Shown here piece by piece: positions 17,393-24,629 of a stretch of DNA of 29,872 nucleotides (positions are counted from its first letter, which is position 1; every line of letters starts with the position of its first letter). The stretch lies in IMG/VR virus record IMGVR_UViG_3300040810_000721, positions 1 to 29,872 of that record; one strand, 5' to 3'. The notes below the pieces were generated by a model. It was given only the letters and a program-made list of their open reading frames with translations, did not search any database and was not told the DNA's origin. This stretch comes from a virus. Both the position numbers and the translations under genes were made by a program.

Positions 17393-18325
17393 ATGGTCAC
17401 TGCAGTACCCGCTTTTTTTGACAGCAAGGCTCAAACCCGCAAGCCTTCTGCTGTAGATTTGACTATTCTTTTTGACGGCTCAGGCTCTAACGGTCCGTTT
17501 ATTAATGCTTTTAGAGATAAAGCAAACATTATCGCAATTGAAAACTCTCTGGTGACAGAGGGCGTTGGTGCTGGAACTGCTTTGAATAGATATAGGATTG
17601 GCTTATTCCAAGCCGCTCTTGCCGCAGACTCTAACCCTCAGAAATTGTTTATCAATAGCAGCGAAATTCAGGACGCAGCATGGGGCCAAGAGTTAACTGA
17701 TATTCAATACGGGGCAAACGGAGAAGACGAAACAGGAGCCATTTTCGCTGCTTCGAGTCCAATTTCCGGTGTAAATGCACCGCAGGACAACCTTAGACCT
17801 ATAGGTAACAATATTGGTCGAATTACGATTTCACAATCAACAGAAGAGAGTGAAGGACTGTTCAATGGTGCTCGGCTAGATAACTTGATGAGGACTAATG
17901 AAAAACAAAGATTGGTCTTTATTGACGGTGGTAGAGATGACGAAGAGCCAAGTTGCAGCGTTTTGCCGGGATTGATTGGTATAGGCACTGTTCCTAGCGG
18001 GTCTAGGGTTTACGGGTTTGTTTTTACAGGAGGAACTGAAGCAACGGTTATTTTTTCACCTAACATAGTAGGAACCGGAACGCAGTTAAGTGACTTGACT
18101 ATCGTAAAAAATATTAGTCAGACAACTCTTTCATGCGAAGGATTTGTTGCAGGCAGAAGCGGTGGCTCTAATAGAGACCAAGATACAACTACGAACGTTG
18201 GACATTACGCAAATCTTACAGGTGGTGCAGTGCTTGCTTTGAGTGCTTGTACTCCGAACTTTCCGTTGACGTTTGCGGTGCTAGGCAAAATACTAGGAGA
18301 GCTATTGTATGATGCGTCGCTGTAA
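17393..18325 (+). CDS. von Willebrand factor A (vWA) domain protein
   Basis: 310 residues. VDLTILFDGSGSNG gives a MIDAS DxSxS motif at residues 28-32. A glycine/threonine loop (GEDETGAI, Thr114) and a strand with an acidic end (RLVFIDGGRDDEEP, Asp179) occupy the positions of the other two metal-site loops of vWA folds. Such domains bind protein or glycan partners through a divalent cation. It starts 2 nt after the VrlC-like stop and is followed by the tail fibre, so it is most likely a virion adhesin or fibre partner. No signal peptide is seen. The domain call is well supported by motif order; the binding role is inferred. Confidence 0.75.
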   Translation: MVTAVPAFFDSKAQTRKPSAVDLTILFDGSGSNGPFINAFRDKANIIAIENSLVTEGVGAGTALNRYRIGLFQAALAADSNPQKLFINSSEIQDAAWGQELTDIQYGANGEDETGAIFAASSPISGVNAPQDNLRPIGNNIGRITISQSTEESEGLFNGARLDNLMRTNEKQRLVFIDGGRDDEEPSCSVLPGLIGIGTVPSGSRVYGFVFTGGTEATVIFSPNIVGTGTQLSDLTIVKNISQTTLSCEGFVAGRSGGSNRDQDTTTNVGHYANLTGGAVLALSACTPNFPLTFAVLGKILGELLYDASL

Positions 18326-18375
18326 CAGCTAGAATCAGCATAATGGTCAATACCAGAATCTTCGCTCTATAGCAA

Positions 18376-20634
18376 ATGGCACTCGATATTGTCCACAAGA
18401 AGAGTGGTGTATCTCAAAGGCTTCCGGTCGCTAGCGATCTAGGACTAGGCGAAATTGCTGTCAATTACAACGCTGACGGCCCATTTCTGACATGCAAAGA
18501 CACTGCCGGAAATGTCCGAAAAATTAACAATATTTGGGTTAGCGCCACTGCGCCAACTGGGGCAAGCCCTGGAGATCCTTGGCTTGACATAAGCGTAACC
18601 CCGGCAAGGCTTTTCATATATCAAGATTCTTCGACGCAATTCACTCCTGCAATAACAGTAAACACAGCGACTTCTAGCGCAAGTGGCACTGTTCAGCTTG
18701 CTAGCGCAACTGACATTACTAATGGATCGCCTGGGCGTGTAGTAGATGCTTCTCAGCTGCAGTCTGAAATCAGCAGCTTTCTTATTGGCGTTAACGCAAC
18801 ATCTCCGTTGGCGGTTGGCGGAAGCTCAACCCAGCCAAACATTTCAATTACTCCTGGCACGGCAGGTCAAATATTTAGAACCAACGCGCAGGGCAATGCG
18901 GTTGAATTTACAAGCGATTTAAGCGTTCCTGGAAATTTGGATGTCATAGGCGATGTTTCCGTAGGTCCTGGAGCGCCTTCTTCTCCTAGCCTAACCATTC
19001 ATTCAAACGGCGAGATTACTGCTGGAGCATACAACAATATTAATGTAGGTCGTGGCGGTAATTCTGTTGTAAGCAATACGAGTGTAGGAGTAGAAAACTT
19101 AGACAGCAATACTACTGGGACGTCGAACTCTTCCTTCGGAAGACAATCCCTTCAAAGCAATACCGAGGGAGCAGATAACACTTCGGTCGGAAGATCAGCT
19201 CTTAAGAGCAATTTGACTGGTTCTCGAAATACTTCCGTGGGCAACGCGTCTCTTGTTGATTGCATAACAGGGTTTGATAACGCAGTGGTCGGCTCGTTTG
19301 CAGCAGCTGATCTTATTGGAGGGAGCAAAAACACCGTAGTGGGGTCTTCAGCTTTAAGGTTTTCCACAACAGGAGAATTTAATGTCGCTTTGGGGCACAG
19401 AGCTGCATACTACTTCAGCGGAAACAATAACACGGTTCTTGGAGCCTATCTAGGTAATTCAAGCGAAACAGCAATAAGTGATACCGTAGTTATTTCAGCA
19501 GGCCGAACAGAGAAGCTTAGGATTAATTCAACTGGATCTCTACTTTTTGGTGGTTCGTTACCTGCTAGCCCCAATATTCAGTTTGATAGCAGCGGAGATG
19601 GAAGCTTTGCTGGTTCGGTCACGATTACAGGGGATTTGACTGTCAATGGAACGACAACAACACTGGACACTCAGAATCTTCGGGTCGAAGATAAGAACAT
19701 TGAGCTTGGCGTAGTAGCAAGCCCAACAAACACAACCGCAGACCTTGGAGGAATAACACTTAAGGGAGCCACGGACAAAACCTTTAGGTGGTTACAGAGT
19801 GGAGAAAATTGGACATCATCTGAACATTTAGATCTTGCAATTGACAAGGAATATCGAATCGCCGGGACAAAGGTTCTAGACGCTACGAGCTTGGGTGCAG
19901 GCATTGTCGGATCAAGCCTGACAAGTGTCGGCACGATTGCTACAGGTTCTTGGCAAGGGACTGAGGTCGGAGTTGCGTATGGAGGAACCGGACAGACGAC
20001 TTATGCAGATGGCGAGCTTCTTGTAGGCACCAGCAGTGGGTCATTAGCAAAAGCCACTATTACTGGTGGAACAGGGCTGACAACTGTTAACGCTAGCGGA
20101 TCCATTACGCTCAACTTAGACAACACCGCCGTAACACCAGGAAGCTATACAAACGCAGCAATCACAGTAGACCAGCAAGGAAGGATTACGGCTGCTAGCA
20201 ATGGAAGCGCAGGATCGTATCTAACTGCTTCAGATATTGGCGTAACTGTCGAAGCGTTTGACGCTGCAACAGTCAAGGAAGACGAAAATCAAACATTTAC
20301 TAAAGCTCAGCGTGGAAGTATCACAGCATTAACCGATGCAGTCAACATAGCGATCAATTTTAATGAAAACAACTTTTACAGCGTAACGCTCGCCGGAAAC
20401 AGAACACTTGACAATCCAACAAACTTGACTGCCGGACAATCCGGTTGTATTTTCATTACTCAGGATGGCACGGGAAGCAGAACACTTGCATTCGGAAGCA
20501 ATTACGATTTCGCTGGAGGTATCACTCCAGCCCTGTCGGCTAGCCCTGGTGCTGTTGATGTCTTGAGTTACGTTGTCCGCTTGGACGGAGCAATCCCGTC
20601 AATTATTTGCTCACTCGCAACCAATTTTTCTTGA
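18376..20634 (+). CDS. Tail fibre with Mtd N-terminal-like domain and YadA-like head repeats
   Basis: 752 residues. Residues 1-50 (HKKSGVSQRLPVASDLGLGE, IAVNYNADGPFLT, AGNVRKI) match the Mtd N-terminal type found at the start of many phage fibres. One tail-fibre repeat follows (ASGTVQLASATDI, about residue 95). Residues 232-360 hold about six copies of a 20-24-residue motif (G-S/D-x-N-T-S/A-V-G-x-x-A/S-L), like the left-handed parallel beta-roll heads of trimeric adhesins such as YadA. Next comes a segment common in cyanophage fibres (LDTQNLRVEDKNIELGVV; VGVAYGGTGQTTY). The C-terminus is a beta-rich region that could trimerise or bind receptor. No C-type lectin variable region or nearby reverse transcriptase is seen. 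Confidence 0.85.
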   Translation: MALDIVHKKSGVSQRLPVASDLGLGEIAVNYNADGPFLTCKDTAGNVRKINNIWVSATAPTGASPGDPWLDISVTPARLFIYQDSSTQFTPAITVNTATSSASGTVQLASATDITNGSPGRVVDASQLQSEISSFLIGVNATSPLAVGGSSTQPNISITPGTAGQIFRTNAQGNAVEFTSDLSVPGNLDVIGDVSVGPGAPSSPSLTIHSNGEITAGAYNNINVGRGGNSVVSNTSVGVENLDSNTTGTSNSSFGRQSLQSNTEGADNTSVGRSALKSNLTGSRNTSVGNASLVDCITGFDNAVVGSFAAADLIGGSKNTVVGSSALRFSTTGEFNVALGHRAAYYFSGNNNTVLGAYLGNSSETAISDTVVISAGRTEKLRINSTGSLLFGGSLPASPNIQFDSSGDGSFAGSVTITGDLTVNGTTTTLDTQNLRVEDKNIELGVVASPTNTTADLGGITLKGATDKTFRWLQSGENWTSSEHLDLAIDKEYRIAGTKVLDATSLGAGIVGSSLTSVGTIATGSWQGTEVGVAYGGTGQTTYADGELLVGTSSGSLAKATITGGTGLTTVNASGSITLNLDNTAVTPGSYTNAAITVDQQGRITAASNGSAGSYLTASDIGVTVEAFDAATVKEDENQTFTKAQRGSITALTDAVNIAINFNENNFYSVTLAGNRTLDNPTNLTAGQSGCIFITQDGTGSRTLAFGSNYDFAGGITPALSASPGAVDVLSYVVRLDGAIPSIICSLATNFS

Positions 20635-20643
20635 GGTAGAACG

Positions 20644-21321
20644 ATGATTCCAGGCAGCATCTTTCCATTATTTGTGACAGAAGGCGCAGGCGAATGGCTG
20701 ATAGTTGACACTTGGGATGTTAATACTGAAGGAAACAACATGTCTTTCCCAAACATACAATCTGGGGACATGTTCTTCTTAGTGGCGTCTTCAGATAACT
20801 TAACACCTGACGCTCAGCCTGGAAGCGGTTTGAGTGTTATAGAACGAAATCTCACTAATAACGTAGGTTACGGCATTTTCGCAGCACCTGCTGATGGGTC
20901 AATAAACTCCTTCCCTATGACAGCTGTTCTTCAGAACTTCAATCAAGCCATAGCTTTTACCGTTAGAGCAGATAATAGTTTTACAAATACAAATGGAGTC
21001 ACGTATAAAGGAGATAGTCTTAGAGTTACAGGAATACTCGATCCTCCAAGTCATGACAATCTTTCCTCAAACTATTCCGCAAATTCATTAACCCTTCAGC
21101 TCGTCTTTTGGGGTGATGACAGTATACCTAAAAATCTATGGGTTCCTCCTTCAGGGGCAGCCTTAATAGAGTCCGCAACAAGCGGGAGTAATACAGGGTC
21201 ATTGGCGGCTTCCTTCCAAATGATTGGAGCAGCGGGCAGTTATTCGTGGGGTGCATGGGGATCACTAACTCCAAACAATGACAATTGGGTAACGATACTG
21301 GTTGAGATCACTAAGCCATGA
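20644..21321 (+). CDS. Beta-rich putative virion/fibre-tip protein
   Basis: 225 residues, not assigned to a family. It is strand rich, with IQSGDMFFLVASSD near the N-terminus, NQAIAFTVRADNSF in the middle and GAAGSYSWGAWG near the end. The layout (a G-D-M/L strand, a variable loop, an A-I-A-F/Y strand, then a Trp-rich close) is common in small phage fibre-tip or spike domains. It has a good Shine-Dalgarno (GAGG at 20633-20636, 7 nt before the ATG) and follows the fibre gene by 9 nt, so the two are probably made together. Receptor binding is a guess from position. Confidence 0.65.
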   Translation: MIPGSIFPLFVTEGAGEWLIVDTWDVNTEGNNMSFPNIQSGDMFFLVASSDNLTPDAQPGSGLSVIERNLTNNVGYGIFAAPADGSINSFPMTAVLQNFNQAIAFTVRADNSFTNTNGVTYKGDSLRVTGILDPPSHDNLSSNYSANSLTLQLVFWGDDSIPKNLWVPPSGAALIESATSGSNTGSLAASFQMIGAAGSYSWGAWGSLTPNNDNWVTILVEITKP

Positions 21322-21325
21322 AACC

Positions 21326-21454
21326 ATGGATCAACATACTCTAGAAAACTGGCAACGGATCGAGAAGGCTCTACGCGAAACAGGCAAAAAAGACTGCATG
21401 TTTTACAAACGTGCAGTTGCAATATTAAGTGGCAAGCCAGACCCACTAAAATAA
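21326..21454 (+). CDS. Small protein, 42 residues
   Basis: ATG 21326 to TAA 21452-21454. The peptide reads HTLENWQRIEKALRETGKKD then CMFYKRAVAILSGKPDPLK. It looks like a folded helical mini-protein, not random sequence, and I have an impression of similar peptides in cyanophage lysis/tail regions. No function is known to me. It begins 4 nt after the preceding stop, and an out-of-frame ATG at 21318 would make only 8 residues. It is followed by the membrane protein with a Shine-Dalgarno in the gap. Confidence 0.6.
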   Translation: MDQHTLENWQRIEKALRETGKKDCMFYKRAVAILSGKPDPLK

Positions 21455-21475
21455 CAGGGAAGGAGCGCCTAAGCC

Positions 21476-21751
21476 GTGATTGAGATTTACGCAGCAATCC
21501 TAGGGGCTTCTCTCGGCATAGCTGGGATGAGTGTCTCTGGGTTTACTAGGCGAACCAGCGAAAGCCGTGAAGCGGTTATTCGCCTCACCGCTGGCGTTGA
21601 ATCCATTGCGACTAAGCTTGAAGACTTGCATCAGGACATGAAGGCAGAAAAGGTTCAAGCTACTGCTGATCGCCGTGAAATTTACGAACGGCTGAATGAT
21701 CATGGCAACCGACTAACTGTTTTAGAAACCACTAAGGCTAGAATCGACTAA
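21476..21751 (+). CDS. Small membrane-anchored coiled-coil protein (possible lysis protein)
   Basis: 91 residues from GTG 21476, with the GGAAGGAG-like Shine-Dalgarno at 21458-21464 supporting that start. Residues 3-22 (EIYAAILGASLGIAGMSVSG) form one hydrophobic membrane segment. The rest is a charged coiled coil (SIATKLEDLHQDMKAE, then IYERLNDHGNRLTVLETTKA). One N-terminal membrane segment with a long cytoplasmic or periplasmic coil is seen in holin-accessory and spanin-like proteins. Its location just ahead of the holin-like gene and endolysin fits a lysis role. An XhlA-type protein would have the opposite order (coil then membrane segment), so that family is unlikely. Confidence 0.65.
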   Translation: MIEIYAAILGASLGIAGMSVSGFTRRTSESREAVIRLTAGVESIATKLEDLHQDMKAEKVQATADRREIYERLNDHGNRLTVLETTKARID

Positions 21752-21768
21752 GAATCAACGGCATTCAA

Positions 21769-21918
21769 ATGGGCATCGAAGAAGTTTTGGCGCATCCAGC
21801 CTTTTGGATCGTGGTAGCAGCAGCTAGTGAGCTGATCGGGATGAGTAAGCTCAAAGACAACTCGCTTGTACAGCTCTTGTTTACTGTCTTGCGCTCTTTA
21901 AAAACAAAAAAGGACTGA
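21769..21918 (+). CDS. Small holin-like protein, 49 residues (in-frame product)
   Basis: ATG 21769 to TGA 21916-21918. A short hydrophobic helix (HPAFWIVVAAASELIGM) is followed by an amphipathic, basic end (KLKDNSLVQLLFTVLR, then SLKTKKD). Small proteins of this look (FW..AAASE.IG.SKLK.NS) occur next to endolysins in marine phages, as far as I recall, and may be holins or holin partners. The last codons contain an in-phase A AAA AAG heptamer, and the adjoining -1 frame stays open for 74 codons, so a longer product is likely (see the separate entry). Confidence 0.6.
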   Translation: MGIEEVLAHPAFWIVVAAASELIGMSKLKDNSLVQLLFTVLRSLKTKKD

Positions 21919-22136
21919 TCCCTGCGGATGGGAGGTGGCTTTTTAGATTTTCGACGCGATCACCTCTTGAAGGATTGAAGCGCGAAATTCAACGTCGCAA
22001 ATTCGAGGCAACACTAAAGCCTCGAATCGACGCTGAGGTCGAACGCTGGCATAAGTCGCAGCCACCAGCAATGCCACCGCCTGAGCGGATAGACGACTTA
22101 CACATAAAATCACCGTGGAGCAATGACGAACAGTAA
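21769..22136 (+). CDS. Predicted frameshift fusion of the holin-like protein, about 122 residues
   Basis: After a -1 slip at 21906-21912 translation would continue with GLIPADGRWLFRF, then PLEGLKREIQRRKFEATLK and PRIDAEVERWH. It ends in a proline-rich, acidic tail at TAA 22134-22136, which overlaps the endolysin start by 14 nt. This frame is open from 21849 and contains no ATG, GTG or TTG before TTG 21975, well after the conserved-looking part. Independent initiation would therefore lose its first 20 or so residues. The sequence looks coding: charged, aromatic residues well spaced, no low complexity. I recognise no family. An alternative is a one-base sequencing error in the A6 run that splits one gene. 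Confidence 0.5.
21906..21912 (+). promoter_or_regulatory. Candidate -1 frameshift site A AAA AAG
   Basis: The heptamer AAAAAAG is in phase (a|aaa|aag) four codons before the end of the 49-codon gene; it is the same heptamer as the E. coli dnaX site. A second in-phase heptamer, T TTA AAA, lies at 21897-21903. A small stem (ATCC 21918-21921 with GGAT 21926-21929, tetraloop) starts 5 nt downstream. No strong stimulatory pseudoknot is visible by eye. Confidence 0.55.
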
Positions 22137-23196
22137 GGCAATCTCACTTGAACAGCTCTTTAGGTACTACAAAGGCTTGCCACATCAAGCCGCAAGTATT
22201 TCGCTCCTGGAAGAAGATCTAGCAAGTAATGGTTACGACGCAGCGATGCGACGTGACCGTGAATGGTTTGCGACTTGGAGTCAATCAGGTAAGCAATCTG
22301 ATCACAAGCAAGCATTAGACCTGATTAAAAAGTTTGAAGGATGGCACGCCGAGGCATACCTGTGCCCCGCAGGGTTCTGGACGATTGGGTGGGGTAATCT
22401 GTCTCATCCAGACGGTCGCCCTGTAAGAGAAGGCGACTGGATCAGAAGGAAAGAAGGCGATGCTTTACTGGAAGGCACAGTAGACAAAATTGACGAAAAG
22501 CTTTCGCAGACCGTTCCTTATTGGGCGGATATGGCGGAGAATCAGCAGGCAGCTTTAATCAGTTTCGCTTACAACCTTGGTTCTGGATTCTATGGCTCTA
22601 AAGGTTTTGAGACAATCAGCCAAAAGCTTCGTGCGAAAGACTGGAAAGCTGTTCCTGACGCGATGCTGCTCTATCGAAACCCTGGGAGCAGCTTTGAAGC
22701 CGGTCTAAAGCGTCGAAGGCAAGCCGAGGGAAACCTCTGGAAAGGTGGCGATCAGTCACCGCCTACTGAGACTGCAAAACTGCGCCCTGGGTCTCCATTC
22801 ACCAGTCGGCTGACCCCACACATCACGCTCGGTGAGTTTGCTCTAAATCAAGAAGAGCGGCGCTTTAACGAGCAGTACCAGCTAGACACTGCAGCTACTC
22901 TCGCGGCATTTCTAGAGCGTGTTCGTGGCAGGTTTGGTAGCAAGCCAGTCGTAATCACATCTGGCTACAGACCACCAGCTATAAACAGATCGGTTGGCGG
23001 TGCTAGCGGGTCAGAGCACCTATACCCGGCACCGGGAGTTGGTGCTGTGGATTTTTATGTGCAAGGCGCTGACATTTATGCGGTACAAGAATGGTGTGAC
23101 CAAAACTGGCCGCATAGCTTAGGATATGGAGCCAATAAAGGATTCGTTCATCTCGGTATGCGAGAAGGCGGTCCAAGAATACGCTGGGATTACTAG
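22123..23196 (+). CDS. Endolysin: GH24 lysozyme fused to M15 peptidase
   Basis: 357 residues, cell-wall hydrolase. Residues 1-60 form an N-terminal helical region (QLFRYYKGLPHQAASISLLE), possibly a binding or regulatory part. Residues 65-207 are a GH24 lysozyme with Glu72, Cys81 and Thr87 in the E-x8-C-x5-T arrangement (the C/D variant) and AALISFAYNLGSG. Residues 230-357 resemble zinc peptidases of the M15 group: TSGYRPPAINRSVGGASGSE ending in H299, then D310 (GAVDFYV) and H343 (GFVHLGMR). The protein would cut both glycan strands and peptide stems. No signal peptide is seen, so export needs the holin. It is followed 2 nt later by the dCTP deaminase gene. Confidence 0.9.
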   Translation: MTNSKAISLEQLFRYYKGLPHQAASISLLEEDLASNGYDAAMRRDREWFATWSQSGKQSDHKQALDLIKKFEGWHAEAYLCPAGFWTIGWGNLSHPDGRPVREGDWIRRKEGDALLEGTVDKIDEKLSQTVPYWADMAENQQAALISFAYNLGSGFYGSKGFETISQKLRAKDWKAVPDAMLLYRNPGSSFEAGLKRRRQAEGNLWKGGDQSPPTETAKLRPGSPFTSRLTPHITLGEFALNQEERRFNEQYQLDTAATLAAFLERVRGRFGSKPVVITSGYRPPAINRSVGGASGSEHLYPAPGVGAVDFYVQGADIYAVQEWCDQNWPHSLGYGANKGFVHLGMREGGPRIRWDY

Positions 23197-23198
23197 AA

Positions 23199-23714
23199 AT
23201 GGTGCTTTCTGATCGAGAAATTACTCTGCTGTGCTCCGGCGGAGCAATGGAAGACTGGTCTGAAGATCTAATCAACCCGGCCTCGCTTGATGTGAGACTG
23301 GGCAGTGGGCTGATGATTGAAGTCGCTGGGCAAAAAGACCTGCTACATGTTGACATCTCGAACAGAACTGAAAAGAACCCTTATCGATTAACCCCCGGAG
23401 AGTTCTGTCTTGCCGAGACGCATGAAACGTTTAAAAAAATACCTGATCACATTTGCGCTCAGTTTGCGTTGAAATCAAGCAGAGCTAGGGAGGGCTACGA
23501 AAATCTTCTTGCCGGTTGGATAGATCCAGGTTTCTGTAACAGCAAATTAACCCTCGAATTAGTAAACGCAAGACGCCATTACGACCTACCACTATACCCT
23601 GGCCTGAAAATAGGGCAGATAATCTTTATGAGGATGAGCGAAGTCCCTATGAACAGTTACTCGAAGACGGGTCGCTATAACGGCGATTCGACGGTTCAAG
23701 GCAGCAAAGGTTAA
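23199..23714 (+). CDS. dcd: dCTP deaminase / dUTPase superfamily protein
   Basis: 171 residues. LINPASLDVRLGSG, then ALKSSRAREGY (residues 90-100), GWIDPGF (106-112), LTLELVN (117-123, with the likely catalytic Glu120) and LPLYPGLKIGQIIF follow the order of dCTP deaminases. The end, YSKTGRYNGDSTVQ, matches the C-terminal nucleotide-binding strand. It would convert dCTP to dUTP, and if bifunctional to dUMP, feeding thymidylate synthesis. A thyX gene lies on the opposite strand at 25446-26171. Length is close to the roughly 190 residues of bacterial enzymes, slightly short. It sits in the late operon behind the endolysin, an unusual place for a nucleotide gene. Confidence 0.85.
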   Translation: MVLSDREITLLCSGGAMEDWSEDLINPASLDVRLGSGLMIEVAGQKDLLHVDISNRTEKNPYRLTPGEFCLAETHETFKKIPDHICAQFALKSSRAREGYENLLAGWIDPGFCNSKLTLELVNARRHYDLPLYPGLKIGQIIFMRMSEVPMNSYSKTGRYNGDSTVQGSKG

Positions 23715-23800
23715 AGCAGACTCCTTGGCTAGCATTAGTAAGCCTGATACCGGCAGTAGTGGTAGCTGAGTTTAGGCAGTGTCGGAGAAGCAGTCTATGT

Positions 23801-23821
23801 CGAGAGTATTTGCATACCTCG
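23801..23821 (+). other. Stem-loop in the dcd-HNH gap
   Basis: CGAG(a)GTAT at 23801-23809 can pair with ATACCTCG at 23814-23821 around a TTGC loop, an 8-bp stem with one bulged A. No T tract follows on either strand, so it is not an obvious intrinsic terminator. It lies in the 158-nt interval 23715-23872, which otherwise holds no convincing gene. Confidence 0.4.
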
Positions 23822-23872
23822 GAGATGACGCACGGAAAAAACGGATGGTTTTGTGATCCTCGAAGGTGCCCC

Positions 23873-24391
23873 ATGAGAGCATCCGAAAATAGTGCTTCTT
23901 ATCAAGTCGAAAAACGCTACCTAACAACTGCGACAATTATGTTTCTGACCTCAGCAAAGGAAGATCAGGAACCTGAAGAGTTTAGTGAGATATTTGCATC
24001 ACGATTAGAGGAGCTAACAGAGGAAATAGTAAGTTTTGAAATGGAAGTAGTGCCTCTAAGCGGCGGATTTATTGGCCATGAAATAATAGGATCAGAGCTT
24101 GTACCAAAGAAAACAAGCAAGCACAGGTTCAGGCGTCAAATATTTGATGAATGGGACAATAGATGTGCTTACTGCGGCCAACCCGGAGACACCTTGGATC
24201 ACATCCTTGCTAGATCGAAAGGTGGCAGTATGAGCGTTGTAAACAATCTTTTGTGTTGCTGTAGGTTTTGCAACGGATCAAAAAGTGACAAGGCAGTATG
24301 GGAGTGGTTTAGGGCACAGCCTTTCTGGAGCCAAGAGCGTGAAGATCTGATCAATTATTGGATGGAGCATGGAACTTTGGATCAGCCATAG
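23873..24391 (+). CDS. HNH endonuclease
   Basis: 172 residues from ATG 23873, which has a good Shine-Dalgarno (GAAGG, 23862-23866). An in-frame GTG at 23759 would add 38 residues of less protein-like sequence. The N-terminal half has a beta-strand then helix (YLTTATIMFLTSA; EEFSEIFASRLEEL). The C-terminal half is a classic HNH: CAYCG (98-102), TLDHILARSKGG with His110, NNLLCCCRFCNGSK with the second zinc pair at 130-133 and the terminal Asn134. It ends WEWFRAQPFW. Phage HNH enzymes of this type nick DNA; some act with the terminase, others are free-standing homing enzymes. Its 3' end overlaps a - strand gene by 41 nt. Confidence 0.8.
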   Translation: MRASENSASYQVEKRYLTTATIMFLTSAKEDQEPEEFSEIFASRLEELTEEIVSFEMEVVPLSGGFIGHEIIGSELVPKKTSKHRFRRQIFDEWDNRCAYCGQPGDTLDHILARSKGGSMSVVNNLLCCCRFCNGSKSDKAVWEWFRAQPFWSQEREDLINYWMEHGTLDQP

Positions 24392-24629
24392 GAAGCATCA
24401 TGTGATACAGATAAGTCTTTGCACGCCAAAAATCATCTGAATATCTGCAAATAGCTCCACCAGGACTGCAAGCCCTGTAGTAAACGCCTTGGGTGTCGTC
24501 ATTCAATATCTCAATGTAAAAACCATTGCCGAAATCTATCGCCCAGCTAGGGACATCAGTCGTTGATCCAAAAGGCCGAGCATTGGCTGGCAAATCTTCC
24601 GCCACTTGATTTCCCCTCGGCAAAACCAA
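24351..24629 (-). CDS. Hypothetical protein, start uncertain
   Basis: Up to 92 residues. The middle looks coding (SWAIDFGNGFYIEILNDDTQ, then GVYYRACSPGG and YSDDFWRAKTYLYHMM), with a strand-rich start and a helical end. No ATG start is available in the plausible region; TTG 24629 or GTG 24605 are candidates. With TTG it overlaps the upstream gene by 74 nt. Its 3' end overlaps the convergent HNH gene by 41 nt. It is the last gene of the - strand array. I recognise no family. Confidence 0.5.
   Translation of the reverse strand: MVLPRGNQVAEDLPANARPFGSTTDVPSWAIDFGNGFYIEILNDDTQGVYYRACSPGGAICRYSDDFWRAKTYLYHMMLPMADPKFHAPSNN

Noticed and set aside
18376-20634. Diversity-generating retroelement target, suggested by the Mtd-N-like start of the fibre
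   Set aside because: No reverse transcriptase, no template repeat and no lectin-type variable C-terminus are present in the window.
23759-23872. GTG-initiated 38-residue N-terminal extension of the HNH protein
   Set aside because: The ATG at 23873 has a good Shine-Dalgarno and the added residues are Cys/Arg-rich and not protein-like; the start remains somewhat uncertain.
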